Assembly: GCA_934436435.1 (NCBI GenBank)
Contig: CAKSAN010000004.1
Span: 124,001 to 188,000 of the forward strand
Reading direction: 5' to 3'
Origin: an uncultured Acetatifactor sp.
Lineage (GTDB): Bacteria > Bacillota > Clostridia > Lachnospirales > Lachnospiraceae
Length of the DNA stretch: 64,000 nucleotides
The notes under the pieces are model-generated. The model did no database searches and was not told the DNA's origin. It was given only the letters and a program-made list of their open reading frames with translations. The position numbers and the translations under genes are program-made. Shown here piece after piece: positions 15,515 through 26,367 of this stretch (positions are counted from its first letter, which is position 1; every line of letters starts with the position of its first letter).

Positions 15515-17014
15515 ATGGCTAAAGAAGTTATTGTTGAAGTAAAACACATGGATAAACGTTTTGGATCCACAATAGCTCTGAATGATGTAAATATTACAAT
15601 CAGACGGGGAGAAATACAGGGACTCATCGGAGAGAACGGTTCCGGTAAATCCACAGTGACATCTATTATCTCCGGTATGCAGAAGGCTGATAAGGGAGAG
15701 ATGACATTCAAAGGAGAAAAATGGGAACCGCAGTCAATGCTTTGGGCGCTGGAACACGGAATCGGCATGATTGTTCAGGAGAACGGAACGATTCCCGGAA
15801 TCACGGTTGCGGAAAACATATTTCTCGGGGAGACAGACCGCTTTAAAAAATATGGTGTTGTGAACAAAAAGCAGATGTTTGCAGAAGCGCAGGCTGCACT
15901 GGATCATATTGGTGCGACGCATATCAAAGCAGGGATGATGACAGGACGCCTGGATATGCAGGATCGCAAACTGGTAGAGATTGCCAAAGTTATGATCAAA
16001 AATCCGGAAGTACTGGTAGTGGACGAGACAACAACTGCACTTTCCCAACTGGGCAGAGACATTATTTATGGAATCATGACGAAAATGAAGGAAGAGGATA
16101 AGGCTGTAGTTTTCATTTCTCATGACCTGGATGAAATCATGAATGTCTGTGATGCACTTACGGTTCTGCGGGATGGAAAAATCATTATTACCTTTGATAA
16201 GGAAGAATTTGATGAGGACCTTATTAAGACCAGCATGATCGGACGCGAAATGCAGGGGGACTATTATCGAAGTGATTATGATGGGAACTCCTCGGACGAG
16301 GTGGTTCTTGAAATCAAAAACGGTAACCTGGGTGATCAGTTAAAAGATTTTAACCTGCAGCTTCATAAAGGAGAAATACTGGGAATCGGCGGACTGTCCC
16401 ACTGCGGAATGCATATACTTGGAAAAGTTCTGTTTGGAGCGATACCACTTCAAAACGGTGAGATTACCGTAGGTGGTGAGCCCTTAAGAAATGAAGCAAA
16501 TGCCATGAAGAAAAAAATAGGATATGTGGCGAAGGACAGAGATACAGAATCGTTGAATCTGAATGCCAGTATCCGGGACAACATTGCAGTCGGCGGCATG
16601 GAGACATTCGCCTTGAAAAATCTGTTGATCCTTCCCGGACGGGAAAAACGATATGTGGAAAAACAGATACAGGATCTGAGTATCAAGTGCGCCGGGATGG
16701 AGCAATATGTATCGGCTCTGTCAGGTGGCAATAAGCAAAAAGTAGTATTTGGAAAATGGATCGGACGAGGCAGTAACATCCTGATCATGGATTGTCCCAC
16801 ACGAGGAGTAGACATCGGCGTCAAGCAGGCAATGTATCAGATGATGTACCGAATGAAGCGGGAAGGCAAGGCACTTGTCATTATATCGGAAGAAATGACA
16901 GAACTAATCGGAATGGCAGACCGGCTGCTGATCATGAAAGACGGGGAACTGAAAAAAGAATTTACCCGCAGCAGGGAATTAACAGAGCAGGATGTCATTA
17001 AATACATGATTTAG
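15515..17014 (+). CDS. Sugar ABC transporter ATPase with two nucleotide-binding domains (RbsA/MglA type)
   Basis: 499 residues with two ATPase domains in tandem. The first (1-245) has Walker A GENGSGKST and Walker B VLVVDETTT but a drifted signature (LDMQDRKLVEIAK). The second (260-499) has a degenerate Walker A region (GIGGLSHCGMHILG, no Lys) and a full signature LSGGNKQKVVFGKW followed by TRGVDIGVK. This split of intact and decayed motifs is normal in the RbsA/MglA class. Works with the permeases at 17026 and 19435 and the binding protein at 18054. Confidence 0.9.
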   Translation: MAKEVIVEVKHMDKRFGSTIALNDVNITIRRGEIQGLIGENGSGKSTVTSIISGMQKADKGEMTFKGEKWEPQSMLWALEHGIGMIVQENGTIPGITVAENIFLGETDRFKKYGVVNKKQMFAEAQAALDHIGATHIKAGMMTGRLDMQDRKLVEIAKVMIKNPEVLVVDETTTALSQLGRDIIYGIMTKMKEEDKAVVFISHDLDEIMNVCDALTVLRDGKIIITFDKEEFDEDLIKTSMIGREMQGDYYRSDYDGNSSDEVVLEIKNGNLGDQLKDFNLQLHKGEILGIGGLSHCGMHILGKVLFGAIPLQNGEITVGGEPLRNEANAMKKKIGYVAKDRDTESLNLNASIRDNIAVGGMETFALKNLLILPGREKRYVEKQIQDLSIKCAGMEQYVSALSGGNKQKVVFGKWIGRGSNILIMDCPTRGVDIGVKQAMYQMMYRMKREGKALVIISEEMTELIGMADRLLIMKDGELKKEFTRSRELTEQDVIKYMI

Positions 17015-17025
17015 GAGAAAAGGCA

Positions 17026-17985
17026 ATGAAGAAAGAAAAGATAAAAAAATATATTTTGAATTTTGCACCGCTTTTCGGACTTATTGCATTGGTCGCAGTG
17101 TATTTCATTGTAGGAAATATGAAAGATATCAATATTACCTATGGTATGAAGTCCGTGATCAACCAGTCCGTAGTAGTGGCAGTGGTGGCTACGGGGGCAA
17201 TTTTTATCTATACCCTGGGATCCTTTGATATCAGCCTGGGTGCATCGGTAGCAGTCAGTGCACTGCTGGGAGGAATGGTATATAACAAAACGGAAAGCAT
17301 TCTGGCAATGGCAGCGGTAGCGGTCGGAGTTGCTGTACTGATCTCTCTGATTAATTCTGTACTGGCATCCGTATTTAATTTACCGGTGTTTGTAACGACG
17401 ATTGCCATGCTGAGTGTTTTAAATGCATTGATTTTACTGTTAATCAAAATTAATGGTACCGGCTCTGAAATTGCAGTACCGGCTGCGGCGGTGAAACCAC
17501 TCAATACCATCGGATTTAAGGTAGCTACACTGGTATTGTTTTTCCTGGTCTGCGTATTTGTATTTAGTTTTACGAAGGCAGGGCGCAGGATGAAATTTCT
17601 TGGAGGAAATGCCTTATGTGCAAAGTTAACCGGTATTTCATCTAAAAAGATGGCGATCCTTGCGTTTGCTATGGCAGGTATCGGTGTGGGATTAGGAGCA
17701 TTCCTGTCCGTTATATATGCGCCGACACTGACAAAAAATACCGCGTCCAGTGTTGGTATGGACGTAATCATCGCGATTGTGTTTGGCGGCATGCCCGTAT
17801 CGGGAGGTGCCAAGAGTAAAATCTATGCGGCAGTCATCGGTGCTTTTTCCATGACTTTTTTAAGCCAGATTATGATTATGTTTAATTTGAATTCCGGTAT
17901 CGGACAGATGGTAAAAGCCGTGATCTTTCTACTGGTAGTATTTTTGTCTACCAGTGACCAGAGAGGCAAGCTGCTTCCCAGATAA
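17026..17985 (+). CDS. Sugar ABC transporter permease 1
   Basis: 319 residues, about nine membrane segments, of the RbsC-like BPD_transp_2 family (GSFDISLGASVAVSALLGG near 65 and FGGMPVSGGAKSK near 245 are the usual cytoplasmic coupling region). Start ATG behind AGGAGAAAAGGCA, 11 bp after the ATPase gene. The operon has a second permease at 19435, so the channel is probably a heterodimer. Confidence 0.88.
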   Translation: MKKEKIKKYILNFAPLFGLIALVAVYFIVGNMKDINITYGMKSVINQSVVVAVVATGAIFIYTLGSFDISLGASVAVSALLGGMVYNKTESILAMAAVAVGVAVLISLINSVLASVFNLPVFVTTIAMLSVLNALILLLIKINGTGSEIAVPAAAVKPLNTIGFKVATLVLFFLVCVFVFSFTKAGRRMKFLGGNALCAKLTGISSKKMAILAFAMAGIGVGLGAFLSVIYAPTLTKNTASSVGMDVIIAIVFGGMPVSGGAKSKIYAAVIGAFSMTFLSQIMIMFNLNSGIGQMVKAVIFLLVVFLSTSDQRGKLLPR

Positions 17986-18053
17986 CAAAAGAAGCAAAAA
18001 ACAGGTGAAATGGGTAGGAAGCCCTTCACATAGAAAAAACAGGAGGTATGATC

Positions 18054-19334
18054 ATGAGAAAGTTTTTAGCAGTATTGATGTGTATGACAGTAACAGTGTC
18101 CATGTTATTGACAGGATGCGGCAGCACATCAGAAGACACCAACAAGACACAGGACACAGCGGGGACGGGCACAGTAGCTGAGAGCACATCGTCAGAAACA
18201 GAGGGAAGTATACCAAAGCTCAACATGGATGAAACCGTAAAAATGGGCATTTTGGTATCCGATGCCACAAGTGCGGAGGCTCTTGCTTTCAGAACCTATT
18301 ACACAGATTACATTCAGAACCAGTATAATGTGGAACTGATTTATTCCGATGAACTGAAAGATGCAGCGGGCGAGACTTCTGCAATTGATACTTTTATTAC
18401 GAACAATTGCAAAGTAATTATTTCTTTCTCTTCTTTTGACAGAGCAGCGCAGATCGAGCAGTGTGAAGAAGCCGGCGTATATTATGCAGTAGCAACAGGT
18501 ACTCTTACAGAGGAAGAGTATGAAAACTATAAGGGATATGAGCATTATATCGGCGCAATCGGACCGTCTCTGGATGTAGAATTCCAGACCGGTTATGACA
18601 TGGCAAAATATTACCTGGATCAGGGGAAGACGAATTTTGCAATCTTTGGCGGAGCCATTCCCTATTATACAGAAATGCATATCTATCGTGCAGCAGGTAT
18701 GCTGACTGCAATGGTAGAGGCAGGCGGCGACAATGCATCCTATCAGGGAGCTACTACCAAAGATGCTATTATCGGACAGATCTTCACAGACGGCGGACTG
18801 GTAACCGGTGAAATCGGAACTGTGAACCTGATGGGATATGTAGGCGGTTATGATATGGACGATGCATGGTTCGGTAAATGCGCACAGATGGCACAGACTC
18901 CTGACCTGGAAGTTATTCTTGCAGTAGGTAACGGATCTGATTTCTTTGGAACTGCTGTTGCAGGTACTGATGTCAAGATCGCCAGTGTAGATGCTTATGC
19001 AAGCAACTACGGCGATGCCATGAGTGCCGGAATGCTGGATTATCTGGCAGGTAAGTTCTCTGCAAGCATTGGCCCCATCTTCATCGCATCCTACAGAGCA
19101 GCACTTGGCTCTCCTGTGAGAACCGAAGAGGGAAATGCGCTGGCATTAAGCCAGGGCTACTGGGTGGCAACATCTGCTGAACAGTTCCAGGAGTTCTATA
19201 CAGTAGACAGTTCTACAGAAGCACCTGCTTATACAAAAGATATGTTAGATTCCCTTCTGACAGCTGATTATGCAACATTTGCAGATTTTGTAAGCAAATA
19301 CAGTTTTGAAGAAATTCAGGCAATGGCAAAATAG
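18054..19334 (+). CDS. Sugar ABC transporter substrate-binding lipoprotein
   Basis: 426 residues. ATG 18054 is 7 nt from AGGAGG, better than the ATG at 18048, which is 1 nt away. The signal peptide ends in lipobox LLTGC (Cys 22), followed by a Ser/Thr/Glu-rich linker. The mature part has a type I periplasmic-binding fold pattern (VKMGILVSDATSAEALAFR, CKVIISFSSFDRAAQIEQCEEAGVYYAVAT, HIYRAAGMLTAMVEAGG), but it is more distant from ribose- and galactose-binding proteins than the ATPase is from RbsA. Ligand unknown; the rhamnosidase and GH3 genes downstream point to an oligosaccharide or glycoside. A stable hairpin follows the gene. Confidence 0.85.
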   Translation: MRKFLAVLMCMTVTVSMLLTGCGSTSEDTNKTQDTAGTGTVAESTSSETEGSIPKLNMDETVKMGILVSDATSAEALAFRTYYTDYIQNQYNVELIYSDELKDAAGETSAIDTFITNNCKVIISFSSFDRAAQIEQCEEAGVYYAVATGTLTEEEYENYKGYEHYIGAIGPSLDVEFQTGYDMAKYYLDQGKTNFAIFGGAIPYYTEMHIYRAAGMLTAMVEAGGDNASYQGATTKDAIIGQIFTDGGLVTGEIGTVNLMGYVGGYDMDDAWFGKCAQMAQTPDLEVILAVGNGSDFFGTAVAGTDVKIASVDAYASNYGDAMSAGMLDYLAGKFSASIGPIFIASYRAALGSPVRTEEGNALALSQGYWVATSAEQFQEFYTVDSSTEAPAYTKDMLDSLLTADYATFADFVSKYSFEEIQAMAK

Positions 19335-19343
19335 GAGCAAATT

Positions 19344-19371
19344 TGTGGGCGCACTAAAAAGTGCGCTCACA
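19344..19371 (+). other. Intercistronic stem-loop after the binding-protein gene
   Basis: TGTGGGCGCACT (19344-19355) pairs over all 12 positions (one G-U) with AGTGCGCTCACA (19360-19371), loop AAAA, no U-tract. Such hairpins often protect the mRNA of abundant binding proteins. A second GC-rich hairpin GCGCG/CGCGC (19404-19418) sits between AAGGAGG (19398-19404) and the next start. Confidence 0.75.
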
Positions 19372-19434
19372 TAAATAAATGACAAAAGCAAAGTATTAAG
19401 GAGGCGCGTCGGGCGCGCGTAAGTGGTGTGAAAA

Positions 19435-20427
19435 ATGAAAGAAAATCGTATGAATATAGGAAAAAGAATATTGGGGACTGCAGTAATTCCTGCCGGAACT
19501 TTTTTGATCATGTTTGCACTGTGTGCGGCGAAAGGGGTTGCCTTATTTGAAACGGAAGGGAACTGGATTATATTTTTCAGGGCGGCGGCATCCGTTATGA
19601 TTACAACATTTGCACTGTCTATTAATCTGAATTCCGGAAGATTTGATTTCTCGATAGGATCTATTTCATTGTTATCATCGATTATCAGTGCGTCTGTATG
19701 CATTAAGATGGGACTGGGATCGGGAGCAATGCTTATAATTTCCATCCTGGCAGGCGGGCTGCTGGGCATGGTTTCCGGCTTGACTTATGTATGGATCAAG
19801 CTTCCTCCGATTATTGTATCTTTGGGAGTGACCTTATTCTATGAAGGTCTGGCATTTACAGTGACGGATGGTTATGGAGTATCTTTCGTGACAAACGCTA
19901 CACTGACCAGTTTTCCCAAAGTACAGAATTATTTGTTGATTATTGTAATTACACTAGCGGTAGTTATTTTGATTTTTGATTATACACAATTTGGTTATGA
20001 ATACAAAGCATTATTGTCCGGTCAGAAAGTAGCGGTGAATACAGGAATCCGGGAAAAGAAAAATGCGGTTGCATGTTATGCGATATCGGGAGCACTGATG
20101 GGAATCGTCGGATTTATCAGTGCGACAAATACCGGAAATATTCAGATGTCACTGAATTTCGGATCTATCGGTGTTATGTTTACTGCATTCCTGCCTATGT
20201 TTATCGGAGGCTTCATCAGTAGATTCGCCAACGAGAAACTGGGATATCTGTTGGGAGCGGTAACAACGGCATTCATTTCCCTGATGTATGCGAGACTGAA
20301 TGTAGATTCTTCCATTCAACAGATTATTACAGCATTAATATTAGTGGGATTCCTGATTTATCTGAACAATGAAAATAAAGTCATTGAATTAGTAATGTTG
20401 AGGAAAAGAAAAAGTGAAAAAGTATAA
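19435..20427 (+). CDS. Sugar ABC transporter permease 2
   Basis: 330 residues, about nine membrane segments, same family as the gene at 17026 (NLNSGRFDFSIGSISLLSSII near 67; FIGGFISRFANEKLG near 260). An in-frame TGA just upstream (19429) means the start is ATG 19435 or ATG 19450. Neither has a near ribosome site: the only AAGGAGG is 30 nt away with a GC hairpin between. Its last 14 nt overlap the HAD gene. Confidence 0.86.
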   Translation: MKENRMNIGKRILGTAVIPAGTFLIMFALCAAKGVALFETEGNWIIFFRAAASVMITTFALSINLNSGRFDFSIGSISLLSSIISASVCIKMGLGSGAMLIISILAGGLLGMVSGLTYVWIKLPPIIVSLGVTLFYEGLAFTVTDGYGVSFVTNATLTSFPKVQNYLLIIVITLAVVILIFDYTQFGYEYKALLSGQKVAVNTGIREKKNAVACYAISGALMGIVGFISATNTGNIQMSLNFGSIGVMFTAFLPMFIGGFISRFANEKLGYLLGAVTTAFISLMYARLNVDSSIQQIITALILVGFLIYLNNENKVIELVMLRKRKSEKV

Positions 20428-21052
20428 AGGAATTATTTTTGATCTGGACGGGGTTATTTGCTTTACAGATAAATATCACTATCAGGCATGGAAAAAGCTG
20501 GCTGACAGTCTTGGAATCTATTTTGACGAAGAAATCAATAACAGGCTCCGGGGAGTGAGCCGCATGAAGAGCCTTGAGATCATACTGGAGCGCTCTGATA
20601 AAGAATATACATCCGGGGAAAAACAGCAGCTAGCAGATAGAAAAAATGAAGAGTATGTGAGACTTTTGGCTGAGATGTCGCCGAAAGATCTGTCAGAAGA
20701 AGTAAAAGATACATTGGATGTTCTGCATAGCAGAGGATATTTGCTGGCAATCGGATCATCCAGTAAAAATGCAAAAAATATTCTGAAGAGACTGGGACTT
20801 GGAAATTATTTTGATGCTGTGAGTGACGGAACGAATATTACAAAGTCCAAACCGGATCCGGAAGTATTTTTAAAAGCAGCAGAGTATCTGCATGCAGACC
20901 CGGCAGAATGTCTGGTGGTAGAAGATGCCAAAGCGGGAATTGATGCAGCAACCGCCGGCGGCTTTGACAGTGCAGGACTAGGTGAGGCGGCAGCCTATGA
21001 AAAAACAGTGTATGCAATGAAGAATTTTGCTGCATTAAAAGAGATACTGTAG
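20414..21052 (+). CDS. HAD-family phosphatase/phosphomutase, beta-phosphoglucomutase-like
   Basis: 212 residues starting at GTG 20414 behind GAGGAAAAG. HAD motif I is GIIFDLDGVICFTD (nucleophile Asp with the second Asp two residues on), motif II GSSSKNA, motif III Lys in TKSKPDPEVF and motif IV VVEDAKAGIDAA. The cap region RLRGVSRMKSLEIIL matches beta-phosphoglucomutases. It would interconvert beta-glucose 1- and 6-phosphate, or act on a related sugar phosphate. Overlap with the permease shows it belongs to the operon. Confidence 0.85.
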   Translation: MKKYKGIIFDLDGVICFTDKYHYQAWKKLADSLGIYFDEEINNRLRGVSRMKSLEIILERSDKEYTSGEKQQLADRKNEEYVRLLAEMSPKDLSEEVKDTLDVLHSRGYLLAIGSSSKNAKNILKRLGLGNYFDAVSDGTNITKSKPDPEVFLKAAEYLHADPAECLVVEDAKAGIDAATAGGFDSAGLGEAAAYEKTVYAMKNFAALKEIL

Positions 21053-21070
21053 AAAGAAGAGGAAATAAAA

Positions 21071-22753
21071 ATGGATTTGAAAAAAGCGCCATTTCATCTG
21101 AATAACGCAGACATTGCATGGGTGGACAGGACATTGGAATCCATGACATTAGAGGAAAAGATCGGTCAGTTGTTCTGCCCAATCGGTTATTCGACAGCAC
21201 CGGAATATCTTAATATGCTGTTGTCATTTCGTATCGGAGGATTGTTCTTCCGAGATGGCGCAGGGGAAGAAATGCGCAATACCTTTGAGTATGCGCAGAA
21301 TCATTCGGTGATTCCGCTATTGATTCCCTCGAACCTGGAAGCAGGAGGTGATGGGGCATCCACAGATGGAACTCCTTACAGCAAACAAATGGGCTGTGCA
21401 GCGGCGGGAGATAAAAAATACGCATACAGACTGGGCGAAATCGCAAGCTCAGAAGGAGCAGCTCTGGGGATTAACTGGGCATTTGCTCCGGTGGTGGATA
21501 TCGATCTGAACTATCATAATCCTATCACAAATATACGAACCTATGGGAGTGACCCTCAGACAGTCTGGGAATATGCCACAGAATATATCAGGGCGGCACA
21601 GGCAAACGGAGTAGCTACTTCTGCAAAACATTTTCCCGGGGATGGCGTGGATGAGAGGGACCAGCATCTGCTGACCAGCGTGAATACAATGACCATGGAA
21701 CAATGGGATGCTACCTATGGTGAAGTATATCGCAGAGTAATCGAGGCAGGAACACTGACGGTTATGGCAGGACATATTGCAATGCCGGCATTTCAGAATT
21801 ATTTTAATCCGGAACTTAAGGGGAAGATTGTGCCGGCAACGTTATCCAGAGAACTGTTACAGAATTTATTACGGGAAAAGCTGGGATTCCAGGGATTGAT
21901 TATCACAGATGCCACACCAATGGTAGGTTTTACTTCTGCGATGAAACGTTCTGCTTCCGTACCGTATGCCATCGAAAGTGGCTGCGATATGATTCTGTTT
22001 AACAAAGATCTGGAAGAGGATTACCGGTTTATGATGGAAGGATATCGGAATGGAATCCTCTCGGAAAAGAGACTGAACGATGCTAACCGTCGGATTCTGG
22101 CATTAAAAGCTGCCTTAAAATTGCATGAAAAAAAGGCAAAAAAAGAACTGGTACCTCCTGCAGAAGGATTGACTGTACTGAAATGTGCAAAACATGTGGA
22201 ATGGGCAAGAGAACTGGCAGATGCCTGTATTACACTGGTCAAAGATACGCAGGAACTGCTCCCAATCTCTCCTGCAAAACAAAAGAGAGTTCTTCTGGAG
22301 ATCTTGGGAGAATTCCCTTCCAACGATCGTGTATTACACAAAATGAAGGCAGAGCTGGAAGCGAAGGGATTTGAAGTATTTCCTTATGAAAAAGAAGATT
22401 TTGAAAAAGGTGTGGATAATGTAGACAGTTTCCATCAGAAGTACGATTGTGTGATATATATCGGTAACGTAGAAAATGCCAGCAATAAGACAACTAATCG
22501 AATTAACTGGTATACATTCTGGGGACAGGGCAATAATGTGCCCTGGTTCGCAGATGAAGTGCCGGTACTTTTTATCAGTGTGGCGAATCCTTATCATCTA
22601 TTGGATGTACCTATGATAAAGACATACATTAACTGCTATTCCAACAATGATTATATTTTGGAAGCAGTAGTAGAGAAAATTACCGGAGGAAGCAGGTTTA
22701 AGGGTAAGAATCCTATAGATCCTTTTTGTGGCAGAGAAGAATTGGCTTATTAA
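21071..22753 (+). CDS. Glycoside hydrolase family 3 enzyme
   Basis: 560 residues, no signal peptide, so cytoplasmic. The (beta/alpha)8 domain spans about 15-350 with MTLEEKIGQLFCPIG near the start, SAKHFPGDGVDERDQH near 190 and GFQGLIITDATPMVG near 275, in which the Asp is the expected nucleophile. The KHFPGDG motif resembles NagZ-type beta-N-acetylglucosaminidases, though the usual loop spacing to the acid/base His is altered. A second alpha/beta domain follows to 560. It probably cleaves a beta-linked residue from the imported glycoside. Confidence 0.88.
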   Translation: MDLKKAPFHLNNADIAWVDRTLESMTLEEKIGQLFCPIGYSTAPEYLNMLLSFRIGGLFFRDGAGEEMRNTFEYAQNHSVIPLLIPSNLEAGGDGASTDGTPYSKQMGCAAAGDKKYAYRLGEIASSEGAALGINWAFAPVVDIDLNYHNPITNIRTYGSDPQTVWEYATEYIRAAQANGVATSAKHFPGDGVDERDQHLLTSVNTMTMEQWDATYGEVYRRVIEAGTLTVMAGHIAMPAFQNYFNPELKGKIVPATLSRELLQNLLREKLGFQGLIITDATPMVGFTSAMKRSASVPYAIESGCDMILFNKDLEEDYRFMMEGYRNGILSEKRLNDANRRILALKAALKLHEKKAKKELVPPAEGLTVLKCAKHVEWARELADACITLVKDTQELLPISPAKQKRVLLEILGEFPSNDRVLHKMKAELEAKGFEVFPYEKEDFEKGVDNVDSFHQKYDCVIYIGNVENASNKTTNRINWYTFWGQGNNVPWFADEVPVLFISVANPYHLLDVPMIKTYINCYSNNDYILEAVVEKITGGSRFKGKNPIDPFCGREELAY

Positions 22754-22778
22754 TGGAAGATATTTAAGGATAAAATAT

Positions 22779-25373
22779 ATGAAACTCGTTAATTTAAAAG
22801 TAAATCAGTTGGAAAATCCGCTTGGATATGATCTTTCTTTTTTGACATTGTCCTGGCAGGTCGAAAGTATGGAATCTGATTTTATCAACGCTATCAGAAT
22901 CAAAATATGGACGGAATCCGAGGAGAATCTCTGTTATGATACGGGAATCCAAAACGACGTTCACGGGAATCAATATCATATAAAAATGGAGCTGTTGCCG
23001 CGAACCCGTTACTATTGGAAGCTTTGGGGCATGGGAGACCGCGGAGATCAGAAAACGAGTGAAACTGCCTGGTTTGAAACAGGAAAGCAGGGAGAACCAT
23101 GGAAGGCAAAGTGGATCGGCACACAGGAAGATACAGATCGTATGCCGTTTTTATATAGAGAGTTTTCCTGTGACAGCAACTTAAAACAGGCGAGACTCTA
23201 CATGTATGGCGTGGGATTATATGAAGCCTATCTGAATGAGGAGAAAGTCGGAGAAGAATACCTGACACCGGGATACCATTCCTATGATCTTCGGATGGAA
23301 TATCAGACATTCGATATTACAAAGCAGCTTTCTGATGGAAAAAACACTTTGGGCATACTGCTGGGAGAAGGCTGGTATAAGGGAAGATTCGGATTTGACG
23401 GAGAATTCAGCAATATTTACGGCATAAGTAAAAAATGTATATGTGAATTATACCTTCTGTATGAAGACGGTAGGGAAGAATGTATTGTCACGGATGAGAC
23501 GTGGAAAGCAGTACAGAGTAATGTCGGCAGTAATAATATCTATGACGGGGAGAGTCTGGATGCAACCGCTAAATGTGAGAAGCTGGAAGTGAAAGTTTTG
23601 CCGGATGATAAGAAATTATTGACGGAAAGAACAAATGTACCGGTTTGCAAAACCGAAAGCTTTTCCCCGGTGAAGAAAACATGGCAGCAGGATGGAACAC
23701 TGCTTTTGGACTTTGGCGAAGCAATTACGGGCTGGGTAGAATGGAGCGGCAAATTGCAATATAGTCAGAAAGTTCGGCTGCAATATGGGGAAGTATTACA
23801 GAACGGTCATTTCTATCGGGACAATCTGCGGACAGCAAAAGCAGAATTTAATTATGTGTCAGCCGGAGCTGATTGTACGGTGAGACCGCATTTTACCTTT
23901 TATGGATTTCGTTATGTGCAGGTTACCGGAGTGAAGCCGGAAGATACTATTGATTTTACGGCATATCGTCTGATGTCTGCAATTCATCAGACCGGCTGGA
24001 TTTATACATCCGATGAGAAAGTGAATATTTTACTGGAAAATACCAGGCGCTCTCAGAAGTGTAATTTTTTGGATATTCCTACGGACTGTCCCCAGAGAGA
24101 TGAACGGATGGGGTGGACCGGAGATGTGGCAGTGTTTGCACCTACAGCCTGTTTTCATGAGGACTGTTCGGTATTTTTTAGACATTATATGAAAAGCTTG
24201 CGGGAAGAACAGAAGCTGAACAACGGAGAAGTTCATTTTTTTGTTCCAAGAATGAAGATTTCAGATGGAGAAAAGTGGAATCCGTTTTACGGAGATGGCT
24301 GTGCCAGTGGCTGGGGAGATGTGGCGACAATATTACCATGGACATTGTATCAGTATTATGGAGACAAACAGCTGCTTGCAGAGCAATATCCGACGATGTG
24401 CGACTGGGTCGATTATATGGCTCGTCAAAGCAGTGATAACCCGGTTCCTTATCTCTGGCAATCGGGCAGACATTTGGGAGACTGGCTGGCATTAGATAAC
24501 GGGAATATTTATAATCCCATCGGTAAGACGGATATTTATTTGATTTCTTCGGCATATTTTTACTACTCAGCACTTTTGTGCAGTTACGCAGCCGGGGCAC
24601 TGGGAGATGAGCGCCTTGAGGAATGGTGTTTATTGGCAGCTAATATTAAAAAGGCTTTTCTTGCATATTATTTTAACGGAAAAGGTGAACTTACGGTAGA
24701 ACCCACGCAGACAGCCTGTGCATTATTACTTGAATTCGGATTATATTCCACAGAGGGGAAATCCTATCTGACAGCTACATTAAAGCGGCTGCTGGAAGAA
24801 AATAAGGGGTTATTGAATACAGGATTTCTGGGTACACCTGTGCTGTGTCCTGCACTGTCGGAAAATGGCGAGAACCAATTGGCATATTCGTTGCTTCTGA
24901 ATGAGAAATACCCGGGATGGCTGTATGAAGTAAATATGGGTTCCACTACAGTCTGGGAACGTTGGAATTCTCTGGAAGAGGACGGAACAATCAGTGGAAC
25001 CGGTATGAACAGTCTGAATCATTATGCTTACGGCTGCATTGCGGGATGGATGTACCGCTATATGTGTGGATTTCGTCCGCAGATGAATGAGAAAATCTGT
25101 ATGGTGTTACAACCTATGCCGGATAAGCGTTTTGCGGAAGTGAGTGGATATTGGGAGACTTCCTATGGAAGATTTATGTCTGGATGGAAGTATGATGAAA
25201 ATGGGAAGGTGTATTTTCAGATGGAAATTCCATGTAATGCAAAAGCAAAAGTGATTTTTCCAAATGAAAAAAGTTGTGTATTGTCCAAAGGTAAATATTG
25301 TTTTGATGAAAATGGTATAGTGGTCGGGCAGGGAAAAGGAGTCTGTGGTAATGTTATGGAAAAAGAAAGATAG
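22779..25373 (+). CDS. Alpha-L-rhamnosidase, glycoside hydrolase family 78
   Basis: 864 residues from ATG 22779 (TAAGGA upstream); the family begins with [17 protein letters not shown], so the 17 extra codons to 22728 are unlikely. Domains in order: N-terminal beta-sandwich with the Bac_rhamnosid_N region ([23 protein letters not shown]), a concanavalin-like part, and the (alpha/alpha)6 barrel with the catalytic stretch [19 protein letters not shown] near 450 and [12 protein letters not shown] near 570. No signal peptide. It releases L-rhamnose from small imported glycosides. The last 23 nt overlap the MCP-like gene. Confidence 0.92.
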   Translation: MKLVNLKVNQLENPLGYDLSFLTLSWQVESMESDFINAIRIKIWTESEENLCYDTGIQNDVHGNQYHIKMELLPRTRYYWKLWGMGDRGDQKTSETAWFETGKQGEPWKAKWIGTQEDTDRMPFLYREFSCDSNLKQARLYMYGVGLYEAYLNEEKVGEEYLTPGYHSYDLRMEYQTFDITKQLSDGKNTLGILLGEGWYKGRFGFDGEFSNIYGISKKCICELYLLYEDGREECIVTDETWKAVQSNVGSNNIYDGESLDATAKCEKLEVKVLPDDKKLLTERTNVPVCKTESFSPVKKTWQQDGTLLLDFGEAITGWVEWSGKLQYSQKVRLQYGEVLQNGHFYRDNLRTAKAEFNYVSAGADCTVRPHFTFYGFRYVQVTGVKPEDTIDFTAYRLMSAIHQTGWIYTSDEKVNILLENTRRSQKCNFLDIPTDCPQRDERMGWTGDVAVFAPTACFHEDCSVFFRHYMKSLREEQKLNNGEVHFFVPRMKISDGEKWNPFYGDGCASGWGDVATILPWTLYQYYGDKQLLAEQYPTMCDWVDYMARQSSDNPVPYLWQSGRHLGDWLALDNGNIYNPIGKTDIYLISSAYFYYSALLCSYAAGALGDERLEEWCLLAANIKKAFLAYYFNGKGELTVEPTQTACALLLEFGLYSTEGKSYLTATLKRLLEENKGLLNTGFLGTPVLCPALSENGENQLAYSLLLNEKYPGWLYEVNMGSTTVWERWNSLEEDGTISGTGMNSLNHYAYGCIAGWMYRYMCGFRPQMNEKICMVLQPMPDKRFAEVSGYWETSYGRFMSGWKYDENGKVYFQMEIPCNAKAKVIFPNEKSCVLSKGKYCFDENGIVVGQGKGVCGNVMEKER

Positions 25374-26343
25374 GGAAAAGAAACTTACTGATGATCTGAA
25401 CAAAATCCGAAATGAAATTTTCCCTGAAATGAGAAGGACGGCGGAGCAGTTATACAGGTCTTCTGAAACTACAAAACAGAAGATTCACTCATCACAGGAA
25501 AAGGTTATCTCTGTTTCCGCTGCAATGGAAGAAATTTCGGCGGGAACAGAGGAAATTTCTTCTGCTACGGAGCACATCTGGCTACAGACGCGTAATGTGA
25601 AGAAGAACATGGAAGCAATGGAGGTAGAAACATCTGCGGGAAATGAATTTGCGGTCAGTATTCAGGAAAGAGCCGGATTTATTAAAGCTAAGACAACGCA
25701 AAGCATGCAGAGGACTACCGAAGTTGTAGATGCCATGAGAAGTTCCATGGAAAGAAACATAGAGGAAAGCAAAAAAATAGAGAAAATAAGCAGTCTGACA
25801 GAATCAATTTTGGAAATTGCGGAACAGACCAATCTGCTGGCACTGAATGCTTCCATAGAGGCTGCGAGAGCAGGAGAAGCCGGTCGGGGTTTCTCTGTTG
25901 TTGCAGAAGAAATCGGGAAGCTGGCAGATAACAGCAGAAATAATGCGAATGCCATTCAGCTTTTGAACGGTCAGATTACGGAAACAGTGAATAATTTGTT
26001 GCAGAGCGCAAAGGAATTACTGGATTTCCTGGGTGGAGATCTGTCAGAAGATTATAAAGGTTTCACCATGCTGTCGGAACGTTACACGGCAGATGCAGAT
26101 GAAATCAGCCGCATGATGAGCCATATTGGAAATATGGTATCTGATATAGACAGGGAAATGAAAGAACTGACAGAAAAAGTGAATGCTATCAATGTTTCTA
26201 TTAATGAAAAAGAACAGGGAATGCAGGCTGTGACAAAGAATCTCACAGATCTGAACAGTACTTTCACAGAAATTATGGATGAAACAGAAAAAAACAAAGA
26301 TTGTGTGAGAAAAATGTTGGATGCAAAAGCGGTAGAGTTTTAA
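25351..26343 (+). CDS. Soluble methyl-accepting-chemotaxis-type signalling protein
   Basis: 330 residues; start ATG 25351 (AAAAGGA upstream; GTG 25345 is also possible). There is no membrane segment. Residues 1-60 are helical and charged; the MCP signalling hairpin is conserved at about 150-190 ([41 protein letters not shown]). Long helices continue to the C-terminus. It has no recognisable ligand domain, so it could sense the sugar system through a partner such as the LacI-like protein next to it. Co-transcription with a glycoside uptake and hydrolysis operon is notable. Confidence 0.87.
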   Translation: MLWKKKDREKKLTDDLNKIRNEIFPEMRRTAEQLYRSSETTKQKIHSSQEKVISVSAAMEEISAGTEEISSATEHIWLQTRNVKKNMEAMEVETSAGNEFAVSIQERAGFIKAKTTQSMQRTTEVVDAMRSSMERNIEESKKIEKISSLTESILEIAEQTNLLALNASIEAARAGEAGRGFSVVAEEIGKLADNSRNNANAIQLLNGQITETVNNLLQSAKELLDFLGGDLSEDYKGFTMLSERYTADADEISRMMSHIGNMVSDIDREMKELTEKVNAINVSINEKEQGMQAVTKNLTDLNSTFTEIMDETEKNKDCVRKMLDAKAVEF

Positions 26344-26367
26344 AGGTACAAAAGGACAGGCGTAAGA

